A stretch of 64,000 nt of DNA from Diphasiastrum complanatum (taxonomy: Eukaryota > Streptophyta > Lycopodiopsida > Lycopodiales > Lycopodiaceae), in contig CM055111.1 of the NCBI GenBank assembly GCA_029204225.1, forward strand, positions 15,206,523 through 15,270,522. The letters are read 5' to 3'. This document shows positions 24,853 through 33,454 of the stretch, one piece after another (positions within the stretch are counted from its first letter, which is position 1; every line of letters begins with the position of its first letter). A program made the position numbers and the translations under genes. Below the pieces are notes generated by a model that worked only from the letters and a program-made list of their open reading frames with translations, was not told the origin of the DNA and did not search any database.

Positions 24853-26248
24853 GGTGGTGGACATAGTGTGGTTGACTACTTCATTGGATCACCAGCTCTG
24901 ATTACACACATGTGACTTTAGTATCCTACCACCCTATTGAGTCTTGGGTGGAGTATGGTACATGTCTCTACACTGTTGATTCCACCCCTATTACTCTCTC
25001 ATCGAGACCTACTAATTTTACATTGTTTACCCCTCCTTTGATTGAAGATGCTATTAAACGAGCCCAAAGTCACAAAGCTGAAGATATTGACTCACTTAGT
25101 GTTGATTTTCTTAAACCTGTGGCTATCATATGGTCTTTGATATTGTATTGGGCAGCTTCGTGTCTCCTCACATCAGCTTGCTATTGAGAAGGGCCGTTAT
25201 ACTAACACACCCAGACCACAACGGATTTCCAGTTATGCTCAATGCAGGAGGTAGAGGATGAGCCACATTTCTTTTTCAGATGTCCTATTTACTATGAGAT
25301 CTGATGCTGTTGTTATTATCTTTTTAGAGACACTCCTCTCTCCCCTGGATAATGTTTATAGTCAGACTCTCATCACACATTTCTTACAGAAGATGGATAG
25401 AGAGGAGATATCATAGGATGAGATTGATATCCTGACACGGAAGAAGGCTGTGAAAACTCAGCGGCCACCTACCAGACCGAGACGTGCAGTCTGTTCATCA
25501 CCATCAGCCAGAGCCTCATGACGGCCTGAGGAGCGGATTTTCCAGTTATGTTCCTTGGATGAGGTGGAGTCGGAGGAGCACTCTATCTTTAGGCGCCCTG
25601 TATATTATGAGATCAGAGGAAGATAGCATTGTTTGTTTTGTGACACGCCTGTCACTCTACGATCCCTCATAGCCTATGGGGACTCCCGATGCGTTGCACT
25701 CATGATACGAGAGATGTTTATACTGCGATAGGATTTATGTCAGACAACCCAGCAAAGTCATGTTTCTCAGCCTCATATTACCCCTTTCTTCTCCAGGAGG
25801 AGACGACGAGACCTAGTATTTGATGGCGATGATGATGATGATGATGACTTACCTGCCCATAGAGATTAGAGACAGCGTCCCACTCATACTCATGTTGCAG
25901 CACGAGCTACTCGACCTATCACGAGGAGACTTCATCCTCCTAGACAGCGTTAGCGACCACCAATGGTCCTTCATGCTGCATCCCGTATTACATCTTTCTA
26001 TAGCATCAGCAAGATAGGATTGGACGACAATATCATACCTTATTCATGACATTTAGCCGTATATATGCTCCCACATGTTTCATGTTTCATATTTCATAAA
26101 TCATCACATCTATTTCAGTTCATAGTATTTAGATATGTTATTTCTGTTATCGTTTTGGAGACGTTTCATACGATCCCATTGTTACCACATACTTGACATG
26201 TACATGTAGTAATCTTTTTATATGCCTTTTGGCATGGAAAAGATGATG

Positions 26249-26315
<67 letters not shown>

Positions 26316-26345
26316 ATATGCCTTTTGGCATGGAAAAGACATTAA

Positions 26346-26412
<67 letters not shown>

Positions 26413-29099
26413 AATGGTTCGATTTGGGCTCGAGGAACTTCATCAGTCCGGTTTGAATCGGATCCCGGTTCAAACCGGACCCAGGTTCGACTGGTTTGAA
26501 CCGCGGTTCGTGGAGACTATCCCCATCACTTCCTATGATCTTTATGCAATTTTTGCACTCCTCCCCATTTCACTTCATCTATGATCTTCTCCATCACTGT
26601 ATGCTCTACTATTGATTGAAATTGATCTCTCACCCAAATAAAGTTTATTCCTCCCTCTCCTTGTTCGAAGGGGTTAATCTTAGTTTTACTTTTGGATTTC
26701 TTTGCCATCGGTGATTGTGACTTCACAGAGATCTGACTTGAGGCATCAAGATCTAGATCTATCTTTCCTTTACCTTTGTCTAAAATAGGTGGCACAACAA
26801 CATGCTCACCAGTTTTTGAATCAACTGTTGTAACTGCCTTAACACCAGTTTTCCTTCCCTTATCTATTGCTTTCTCATTTTGCACTTGTTAGTATCTGTC
26901 ATTTGGTTGGCCAACTCTTGGGCTTGTAACTTATATTTTGGCATTCATTAGAGAAATGACTGGTTAATTGACTATGATGGGCCCCTACAGATTGAAAGCT
27001 TTATGGAATAGATCTTTCCCATTTCCTTACCATGTATATTATTTTGTAGGGAGTATAAGTTTCCAAGTGATTAATGTTTCCTACGGTTCTCTTTCAATGT
27101 CAAAAACAGGTTGATCTTGATGTTGATCCTAGAAAGTTTTAAAAACCAGCATACCAACAAAAAGGTTTTTGTTTAAATTTCATTATTTGCATCATCATAT
27201 ATAAACTTTTTGTTGGTACATTATGTAAATATATAAACTTTTAAATATATTGTTTAAAGATTATTTGCATGTTACAAATAATCTCTAAACAAAATATTTT
27301 AAAGTTTACCACGTGCTCCCAGTCCGGCACTGTTTTGCATGAAGGTATGTTGGTTTGCTCTGCACATGCAGCTGCATCATCTGCGTGATAAGCATAATTG
27401 TAGGTCAAGTATTATGGACAGGGACATTCATACATATTACAGACCATCAGTTTGCACTTGTTAGTATCTGTCATTTGGTTGGCCAACTCTTGGGCTTGTA
27501 ACTTATATTTTGGCATTCATTAGAGAAATGACTGGTTAATTGACTATAATGGGCCCCTACAGATTGAAAGCTTTATGGAATAGATCTTTTTCTTTTTTTT
27601 TTACCATGTATATTATTTTCTAGGGAGTATAAGTTTCCAAGTGATTAATGTTTCCTACGGTTCTCTTTCAATGTCAAAAACAGGTTGATCTTGATGTTGA
27701 TCCTAGAAAGTTTTAAAAACCAGCATACCAACAAAAAGGTTTTTGTTTAAATTTCATTATTTGCATCATCATATATAAACTTTTTGTTGGTACATTATTT
27801 AAATATATAAACTTTTAAATATATTGTTTAAAGATTATTTGCATGTTACAAATAATCTTTAAACAAAATATTTAAAAGTTTTAAAAACCAGCATACCAAC
27901 AAAAAGGTTATCGTTTAAATTTCATTATTTGCATCATCATCTATAAACTTTTCATTATTATCTTTTTGAAACACGATGTGGCACTTGTAATAGTGCATGT
28001 TACAAAATAAGAAAAAAGCTACCTAGCTTTGGAGTACCTTTTACCTCAGCTCAGTCATGTGTAGTAAGCAGCTTCTGATTGCTGTCTCTAGTGGCAGCCT
28101 CTGATTGATGTAGGCTATGATTTTCTTGCCCCAATCTAGTCTCTCTTCGGATATTTTTATAGGTTAGGCAACATGAACAATCATGGGCAATGAAGGCATA
28201 GTTTCACTGAAACGTGTTTCTTTCAATGAAACTCCGTTTTGAATGGCCCCTGTTTCAAACGGACTATATGAAACAGATTTTCATTGAATTATACCTAACT
28301 ATTATTATTTTTTACTTTTTTTGGGTTTTAAACAAATCTACCATTTTGTTTAGTAATGTTGTTGTTTTTTGTGTGAGGGAGAGAATTTGGAAGTTACTGA
28401 AGTGTTAGTTTTAAGATTAGTTAGAACTTAGTGTGTTTTTGTCATAATAGAAGGTCAAAAACAAAATCCCCCCCCCAAAAAAAGCCCAATAACTGTTTCA
28501 CCAATTCTTTCTCGGGGTTTGTTGATTCTTTCCCGATTCAAACCATCAAGGTATGTAGTATGTAGTATGGATCATGACAATAGTGATAGGTGGGACTCAG
28601 GAGTTCCAACTCTCGAGTCAGAATTCAAGATAAATTGTAATCTACATTGCCTAAACACTAAAAAGAGCACTTTGTCTTGCCATAATACAAGGCTAGAAAT
28701 AAAATCCATCCCAAAACAAACCCTAAAGACTGAAACCGTTTCATCGACGGACAAGAAAAGTGTATGTAGACAATGTTGCTGCTGTACTTTCCTTCATCCC
28801 GTTTGTATGTTCGATCATGTGAGCATTTGAAATATGTCAAAAAAATTTCATACTCCTATGCCAAATACACTGCTTGATAAGAAGATGTGCAACTAGGTTT
28901 CGTACTACATTTTGAATTGTAGGTGGTGTTGCAGTAGTTGATCTATCGAACTAGCATTTCTAGGTTTTTAACAAATGTAGGCTGGTGTATATAGGGCTCT
29001 GGTATATGGTCCATGTATAAATTATCATACATTTGACGTTCGTAGGAGAATTGTGGCAGCTATGTACGGCGAATATGCCCACTTGTCTTCAATACAGGG

Positions 29100-29181
<82 letters not shown>

Positions 29182-29947
29182 TCATTCATTTGTGCAGGTT
29201 TTAGTGGCAGGTTACACCGCAGGAAAAAGAGCAAAACATGTGCCAAAGGGTGCATACATAGCAGGAGCCTCTATTCTAGCAGGAACTTTTCTCACCATGA
29301 TAATGCTAGTTCTTCTTCGAGTTTTCCCCCTCACCCCTCGTTATGCTATTCCTGTCACAGGCATGATGGTTGGTAGTGCAATGACTGTCACTGGAGTGAC
29401 TTTGAAACGGTTGAGAGATGACTTGAGACTTCAACAAAATCAGGTCAGCTGCTGCTTCTAACCCATGCAATCTCTTCAAATAGGATTCATGACTTGGATA
29501 GCAAGTCCTAGGTCACACACATTGTTTTCTTAATGTCGTAGTTCTTTGAACAAGTTTTTAATGAGTCTAGAAAAGCTTCAAATTATGACCAAAAGGCATC
29601 ATAGATCTGAACACTGTTGGTTACATTTGCAGGTAGAAACTGCCTTGGCACTTGGAGCCACTCCAAGACAAGCAACCCATAAGCAAGTCAAAAGAGCACT
29701 AGTTGTAGCATTATCTCCAGTTTTGGACAATGCAAAGACTGTTGGACTCATCGCTTTGCCAGGGGCCATGACGGGGCTTATAATGGGAGGCGCTTCCCCG
29801 TTAGAAGCCATTCAGCTTCAAATTGTGGTTATGAACTTTCTTGTGGGAGCATCAACCTTTTGTAGTATCTTGTCCACTTATCTCAGTTGGCCATTTTTTT
29901 TCACCAAGACATACCAGCTAGAAACGAGAGTCTTCATCGAAGAGTGA
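13052..29947 (+). CDS. ALS3: ALS3/STAR2-like transporter subunit (FetB/UPF0014 family), three exons
   Basis: Coding exons are 13052-13312, 29198-29443 and 29633-29947. All junctions are GT-AG and phase 0, and together they give 273 uninterrupted residues, the usual size for plant ALS3. The ATG at 13052 is the first in frame after a stop at 13004-13006. The protein is almost all membrane segments: [51 protein letters not shown], then two in exon 2 and two in exon 3. The family signature [20 protein letters not shown] is followed by [20 protein letters not shown]. In flowering plants ALS3/STAR2 pairs with the ATPase STAR1 in an ABC-type complex for aluminium tolerance; that role is carried over by family. 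The protein looks functional despite a 15.9 kb first intron full of retroelements. Confidence 0.93.
14697..14709 (-). other. Polypurine tract of the family C chromovirus
   Basis: The - strand reads AAGGGGGGAAGAA, followed directly by TGTTAC, a typical LTR start. The same tract occurs at 52764-52776 in the second family C remnant. The 3' LTR should extend left of 14697; its far end was not found. Confidence 0.7.
14697..17192 (-). mobile_element. Chromovirus-type Ty3/gypsy remnant (family C) in ALS3 intron 1
   Basis: The - strand carries gag from 17192 ([20 protein letters not shown], then [30 protein letters not shown]). Gag passes directly into the middle of RT near 16630, so protease and the first RT half are deleted. 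RT continues with [20 protein letters not shown] and a [10 protein letters not shown] catalytic box. A worn RNase H follows, then the integrase ([34 protein letters not shown]) and the IN C-terminus ([11 protein letters not shown]...[20 protein letters not shown]). A partial chromodomain ([20 protein letters not shown]) ends it. Many frame changes make it inert. Its integrase keeps Glu in DGQTERTNQ. Confidence 0.88.
17218..17481 (-). pseudogene. copia RNase H C-terminus and polypurine tract
   Basis: On the - strand the segment begins [11 protein letters not shown] near 17481. It continues after a frame change with [20 protein letters not shown], then [20 protein letters not shown]. These match the last part of Ty1/copia RNase H. 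It ends with 'attaagggggAGTGTTGC', a polypurine tract plus a TGTTG-type LTR start near 17218. Nothing of the rest of the element is present: the family C gag lies on one side and the LINE on the other. Confidence 0.75.
17482..19194 (+). pseudogene. LINE endonuclease C-terminus and reverse transcriptase
   Basis: A single frame runs from the left edge to the gypsy insertion with only three stops (18139 TAG, 18523 TGA, 18961 TAG) and no frameshift. It starts in the last part of the apurinic-type endonuclease ([14 protein letters not shown], then [14 protein letters not shown]). RT follows: [50 protein letters not shown] and the catalytic box [10 protein letters not shown], in which the usual Tyr is Cys. 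[15 protein letters not shown] and a thumb region end the segment. RT would copy LINE RNA at a nicked chromosome site. The stops and the 5' truncation make it inactive. Confidence 0.88.
19195..19539 (-). repeat. 3' LTR, family A element
   Basis: TGTAATAGATCC...GTAACA in + orientation. It is nearly identical to 23110-23468 except for the 14-base gap and scattered substitutions. A third family A LTR lies at about 54394-54741. Confidence 0.92.
19551..21860 (-). pseudogene. Family A pol: RT end, RNase H, integrase, chromodomain
   Basis: It starts in the RT thumb ([20 protein letters not shown]). RNase H follows ([40 protein letters not shown]). The integrase zinc finger is [13 protein letters not shown] with CQKCQ. 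The IN core has [20 protein letters not shown] and [13 protein letters not shown], but [10 protein letters not shown] carries Lys at the catalytic Glu position (codon 20315-20317). The IN C-terminus reads [11 protein letters not shown]...[12 protein letters not shown] well preserved chromodomain closes it ([32 protein letters not shown]). Stops at 20660 and 20390 and frame changes near 21400, 20930 and 20080 break it. Chromodomains direct such integrases to marked chromatin. Confidence 0.9.
21884..22210 (-). pseudogene. Family A gag N-terminus (truncated)
   Basis: This 108-residue frame opens [19 protein letters not shown] and continues with an acidic, coiled-coil-like stretch ([36 protein letters not shown]). 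It occupies the gag position just after the leader but ends where sequence from RT begins (21850), so capsid, nucleocapsid and protease are gone. Identification rests on position; the N-terminal region of gag is poorly conserved. Confidence 0.6.
23110..23468 (-). repeat. 5' LTR, family A element
   Basis: This is the partner of 19195-19539. One base separates it from the primer-binding site at 23095-23108. A CACGTG-like core (gccacgtggcac) in both copies is a possible regulatory site within the LTR. Confidence 0.92.
23469..24668 (+). pseudogene. LINE C-terminal region with zinc-knuckle motif
   Basis: This continues the LINE after the gypsy insertion. The frame first reads [20 protein letters not shown]. 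Near 23600 a frameshift moves it to another frame, which then has one TAG (23745) and is otherwise open to 24668. The C-terminal motif [18 protein letters not shown] resembles the CCHC-like zinc finger at the end of many plant LINE proteins, with Ser at the last Cys position (FRSPVY). It ends in a repetitive acidic and His-rich tail ([27 protein letters not shown]), unusual for the family. Confidence 0.8.
24751..24764 (+). other. 3' stem-loop of LINE copy 1
   Basis: ATGCC-TTTT-GGCAT is a perfect 5 bp stem with a 4-base loop. It lies about 25 bases before the (TC)n tail and recurs unchanged at 26222-26235 and 26318-26331. LINE RTs often recognise a 3' hairpin in their RNA, so this is a candidate recognition element. 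Confidence 0.7.
24789..24850 (+). repeat. (TC)n tail of LINE copy 1
   Basis: About 30 TC units follow 'gacattagtaaagctttctt' directly. The next LINE copy begins at the last unit with no other sequence between. Confidence 0.9.
24851..26310 (+). mobile_element. LINE copy 2, internally deleted
   Basis: Same family as copy 1. It begins with [16 protein letters not shown] (24853 onward), the same endonuclease position where copy 1 begins. It reaches the RT start ([20 protein letters not shown], 25045-25104) and then jumps to the C-terminal region [18 protein letters not shown] (25150). A second partial copy of that region follows near 25530 ([19 protein letters not shown]). The tail has the stem-loop at 26222-26235 and (TC)n at 26251-26310. 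It is inert; the repeated C-terminal block suggests a rearrangement. Confidence 0.82.
26311..26408 (+). mobile_element. LINE copy 3: only the 3' end, stem-loop plus (TC)n
   Basis: 'tttttatatgccttttggca' and 'tggaaaagacattaataaa' are followed by (TC)n to 26408. The block directly follows the (TC)n tail of copy 2. It is either a very short 5'-truncated insertion or a slippage duplication of the 3' end. Confidence 0.7.
26447..26479. repeat. Small inverted repeat
   Basis: TCCGGTTTGAA (26447) pairs with TTCAAACCGGA (26469-26479) around an 11-base loop. A further 'ggtttgaaccgcggttc' follows at about 26492. It lies just after the LINE tails and has no known role. Confidence 0.6.
26526..26885 (-). 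pseudogene. Unidentified open frame, 119 residues
   Basis: It reads [20 protein letters not shown], then [20 protein letters not shown] and [20 protein letters not shown], ending [20 protein letters not shown]. The composition is charged and lysine-rich. I do not recognise it. Lying inside an intron among retroelements, it is more likely a piece of a mobile element than a host gene. It could also be a chance frame. Confidence 0.2.
26879..27960. repeat. Duplicated ~420 bp block with nested palindromes, plus a third partial copy
   Basis: Copy 1 (26879-27303) and copy 2 (27451-27866) start with the same 'ttgcacttgttagtatctgt' and stay near-identical for about 420 bp. A third, partial copy runs from 27869 to about 27955. 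Each full copy holds two inverted repeats. One is taccaacaaaaagg...ctttttgttggta (copy 1 about 27149-27222). The other is 'aaacttttaaatatattgtt' with its near-complement about 30 bases on (copy 1 about 27236-27307; copy 2 about 27809-27879). The palindromes resemble a MITE. A unique 150 bp spacer (27304-27450) separates the copies. Confidence 0.8.
27961..29102. other. Intron 1 segment without assigned features
   Basis: AT-rich with no supported coding frame. A C9 run lies near 28468. Blocks near 28425-28500 and 28670-28750 look like diverged copies ('cataat-aaggt-aaaa-aaaatcc', '...aactg-tttcaccaa'). Confidence 0.4.
29103..29180 (+). repeat. (CT)n-(CA)n tract at the 3' splice site of ALS3 intron 1
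   Basis: About 32 CT units pass into a short CA run. The tract ends 17 bases before the acceptor AG at 29196-29197, with 'ttcattcatttgtgcag' between. The tract therefore forms an extremely long polypyrimidine tract for exon 2. Confidence 0.9.
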
Positions 29948-30650
29948 TGAAACTACATCTGCTGAGTGGCAGTCATAAGTAGTAGTGAACAATTATTATG
30001 TAGCTAATGAAGATGTATCATCATTGATTAGGCTGGATAACTTTAAGCTTTTAAGGACTGCTAGAGTTTATTGGTCTAATTGTACGGATTCCTACATGTT
30101 GCAATGTGCACTACATATGAGATGATAAATAATTGACATTTAAGTATACTGCTTGTGAAGTGTATGTACAAAATAATTCTTCTTGTAGCCAGGCCTGTCA
30201 GGAATGATGTGGTTAAGCTAGAATATTGGACAAGGCTGTCTTGGCTGTGCAGATACTCACAGTACAGCAGATTCATGAAATATATTTGACAGTAGATAAA
30301 GTATCAGCTATCAGAGCTTTCTTTGCTAGTTTCTGAGACATTGATTTCTGTGCTCTTCTATACCATACAGACAAAGGTTCCTTCTCTATCAATGGACACA
30401 CAGACATTGGTATAAGTGTATAACTCTGTTGTAGATGCAACTTGTTTGAGGTGCATAATTGTATTTTACTTTCTGTGACTTGATATTTTCTCCTCATCTT
30501 ATTAAGTGTTCTTGTGGATGTTTTGCTTGTGACTGAGTCCTGACTAAGGAGGTCAACCAATTGCAGAAACTACCTTGGCTATCCATTTAGTTTCCTCCTG
30601 TTGGTACATATATTCTGATGCCTCTAAACACACTACTCCACATTGAAAAA
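29948..30650. other. ALS3-like 3' flank
   Basis: No coding content. A polyadenylation-like 'gataaataatt' lies near 30125, about 180 bp after the stop codon. The open frames here show no family resemblance. Confidence 0.4.
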
Positions 30651-30739
30651 ATGAATTGTGAAAATAAGATGTCCGAGGAGGAGCTTTGGCACAAGAGGTT
30701 AGGTCATCCCAATCTCCTTTATATTCGATGTCAGTAGGG
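30651..30739 (+). pseudogene. copia pre-integrase scrap
   Basis: MNCENKMSEEELWHKRLGHP followed by NLLYIRC matches the histidine part of the GAG-pre-integrase zinc motif (ELWH-RLGH). It ends at a stop. No flanking copia domains remain. Confidence 0.6.
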
Positions 30740-30859
30740 ACAACTATTGTACCAAATGTTTCTCCTCACCGTATGTCAACCGGAGATTATATCAAAAGAT
30801 TACGTTGTTTAAGTGAATTTGATTTCTTGCATCAACTCATGGATCCTAGTCCAGAATAG

Positions 30860-31045
30860 ATCGATATTGCAGGCAAGGACCTGTGGATAGCCTCGAGCAT
30901 GTTATTGCCACGGCAGAGAATTATGAAACTTCGAGAATATCGAGAAGTTGTAGATCTGTTAAGCATTCTTCTCCAAAAAAGAAAAAGCATGTATCATCGT
31001 CCTCTGATGACTCGAGTAGTGATTCAGATTCAGACTCGTATGTGT
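30860..31045 (+). pseudogene. Probable gypsy gag scrap with Ser/Asp-rich tail
   Basis: The + frame reads VDSLEHVIATAENYETSRIS, then SPKKKKHVSSSSDDSSSDSD. The layout (a helix ending in 'ATAENYE', then a Lys/Ser/Asp-rich run) resembles the gag upstream of the zinc knuckles in the gypsy element on the opposite strand at 31200-34375. Evidence is limited to this similarity. Confidence 0.35.
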
Positions 31046-31089
31046 AGCTTGATCTTAGAAATTTATACATTAGTATTTCTTGCGTCCTC

Positions 31090-31180
31090 TTGAAGCACTC
31101 ACTTGCAAAATGATTAAGTTCTTGCAATAGAAGCAATTTACCTTTGCTTTGTGTCTTTTGCTTTGAGAAAAAAAAACATC
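31090..31180 (-). pseudogene. Zinc-knuckle scrap of a retroelement gag
   Basis: The - strand reads KRHKAKVNCFYCKNL and, after a one-base frame change, NHFASECFKR. Together these are a CX2CX4HX4C knuckle with basic flanks, as in copia gag. It is joined without spacer to the RNase H end of the gypsy element at 31200 onward. Confidence 0.45.
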
Positions 31181-31243
31181 ACCTTCTTCTTTGGATATGA
31201 ACATTTGATTTCCACCTCTTTTTCAGTCGTTGAATAATTCTTC

Positions 31244-32791
31244 TCATAGAAAGTTGTCTACTGCATAATATATTGGGTAATCTCGTTTAGCATCATCCTT
31301 TTGGCTTAAAACACAGCCAATTGCAAAGGATGAAGTATCCACATATACATGGAACTTCCATTCCCAATCAGGAGGTCTTAAAATCGGAGCTGATTTTAAT
31401 TTGGCTTTCAAGAGCTCAAATGCTCTTTGGGAATCCTCCACCCAATTATAATCTACATTCTTCTTTAGAAGTTTTGTCAAAGGAGATGCCAAGATAGCAT
31501 AATCCTTTACGAATCTTCTGTAATTTCCCAGGTGACCAAGAAACCCTCTCAGTTCTCTTAGGTTTGTAGGCGGTTGCAGTGCTTCAATTATCTTCACTTT
31601 GTCTTGGTTTACTTCAATTCCTCTTTCCGATATGTGATGACCAAGAAGTATGCCCTTAGACATTCCAAAGTAACACTTCTCAGCATGTAATGAAATCGAT
31701 GTTTCTTTGCATCGTTTTAAAGTTTGTTTGAGTTTATCAGGGTGATCTTTCGTAGAGCTAAAAACACAAAATTCATCTATGAATATTTCAAGAAATTTCC
31801 TCGGGAAATCCTGAAATATCACCGTCATCATTCTTTGGAATGTTGCTGGCGCATTACAAAGTCCGAAAGGCATTCTCGTGTATGCATAGGTTCCCTAGTC
31901 CGTTGTAAAAGTAGTCTTATCCTGATCTTCTTTTCTTATTTGGACTTACATCTCGAGAACCCATCCAGGAAACTATACTTCTCATATCCGGCAACTTTAT
32001 CGAGTATTGAATCTGTAAACGGTAAAGGATGATAATCCTTCTTAGTTGCATCATTCAGTTTCCGAAAATCTTGGCATACTCAAATTTTTTTCAGTTTTCT
32101 TTTTCGGTACGATGACTATGGGGGAAACCCATTCACTGCTTAAGACTAGAAAAATAATACCTGCTTCCAAGTATTTATCGAGCTCAGCTTTAACCATTAA
32201 GGAATACTTTGGGTTTAATCGGTACTGCCGCTGGCGAACTAGAAAAACTTCCGCTTTTAAATCAATTCGATGCTCGCCAAATTTGGTTGGAATACTTTTC
32301 AAATCAGTTAGTTGCCAGGCAAACACATCGCCAAATTCTTTTAACAGATTTTGATATATACCCATCACATATATTGATAAATGTAGGGATATATTAACTT
32401 CTTTTTCTGGTCCAACAGAAATTTTGTGAATTTCATCAATATCCATCATCCCTGTGGTCGAATTGACTTCACTTTTACCATAAATTTCTGGACCCTGGGT
32501 ATCATTATGTTTCGGTCCTTCTTCATCTATTTCATAACACTCCAAGTATCGAATATCGATGTAATTAGTAGTGTCACTAGTCTGTTTGTCTGATGAAAAA
32601 AGTTCAGAATCGGAAGGATAACTCGAATCGGATTGAGTTTCTCCCTCATATTTATCCTTAGACCATTTCATATGGATTTCTTGTTTTGACCCTCTAATTG
32701 GAGATCGAATTTTTTTTTCCCAATACGTGACCACATCAGCATCATATAACCATGGTCTGCCTAACAGCATGGGGTAAGAAGGCACTATCAC
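31244..32791 (-). pseudogene. gypsy protease end, reverse transcriptase, RNase H start
   Basis: The frame 32791-32051 holds the protease C-terminus, an acidic linker and the RT start (YLEAGIIFLVLSSEWVSPIV). After a frame break near 32050, RT resumes with MPFGLCNAPATFQRM. The catalytic box reads LEIFIDEFCVFSS, with Glu in place of the second Asp of the Y/F-x-D-D motif. The thumb (LRELRGFLGHLGNYRRFVKD) and the RNase H start (HVYVDTSSFAIGCVLSQ) follow. The Asp-to-Glu change and the frame break imply no activity. Confidence 0.85.
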
Positions 32792-32855
32792 AGTTTTTAA
32801 TAACCACGAAATTTAACAGAAACATTTTGCCTTCAATCTTAACCTCCACGTTATT

Positions 32856-33326
32856 CTATAGACCAACTGGTTTACGCCTTGTCTGATCTGCCAATCTTAA
32901 AAACTTAGTGGTAGGAGTTATATGTATTAGGCCCAGCTCATAAGTCGTTTCCTCTGTAATAATATTTACTCCTGAGCCTGAATCGATAGGTACATTTGAA
33001 ATTATGCATCCTTTTATTTGTACCTCGATTTCTGGAGCTCCTTTGTCATCTAGCTCGACCTTGTTCACATGAACTGTTGGTAATCTTGATTTCCCTTTTC
33101 TTCTTTTCACCAACAATTCCTTAAGCTGCTTTTGATAAAATACATTGTCCTCAAGCAATTTCTTAAAAGTAATGGTTGGTTGTAGTTTTCCGAGATCCTC
33201 AACAATATTGTAACTCGCCCGGGAGCTGGTAGCTTTATCGATTTTAGCTTTAGAAAGAACTTTACTACTCATAGGTTCCTCAAATGAAACCTTCTTCTTT
33301 GATTGGGTTAATTCTTTGGAAAGCAA
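32856..33326 (-). pseudogene. gypsy aspartic protease
   Basis: The frame has an N-terminal linker (KKVSFEEPMSSKVLSKAKID), a YQKQLKELLVKRRKGKSRLP stretch and the retropepsin core VPIDSGSGVNIITEETTYEL. The catalytic Asp and following Ser-Gly are kept. The protease end (MLLGRPWLY) lies in the next frame at 32791. It would process the element polyprotein. Confidence 0.8.
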
Positions 33327-33454
33327 GGATTCGACTTGATCAGTGATGTCTGGGGCAAAATATTTTTTATCATTCCGATCATAAGTAGGATCATTTTGAA
33401 TATCTTCTTGAGTAAGAGATTTATTAGTCTTACTTTTATCAGGTGAAGATTGCT

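Larger units (their letters stand above)
13313..29197 (+). other. 15.9 kb intron 1 of the ALS3-like gene
   Basis: The donor is ATG|GTATGT at 13313 and the acceptor is TTTGTGCAG|GTT ending at 29197. It contains a chromovirus remnant, a copia RNase H remnant, LINE copies with a nested gypsy element and duplicated palindromic repeats. Segment 13313-14690 has no coding content; its right part may be the LTR of the chromovirus at 14697. Intron 2 is only 189 bp (29444-29632). Confidence 0.85.

Noticed and set aside
26166-26414. Arg-Glu repeat frame (-) over the (TC)n tails
   Set aside because: Pure microsatellite translation with no coding meaning.
29053-29376. Frames rich in Ser-Leu repeats at the (CT)n tract
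   Set aside because: Translations of the microsatellite; the real exon 2 starts at 29198.
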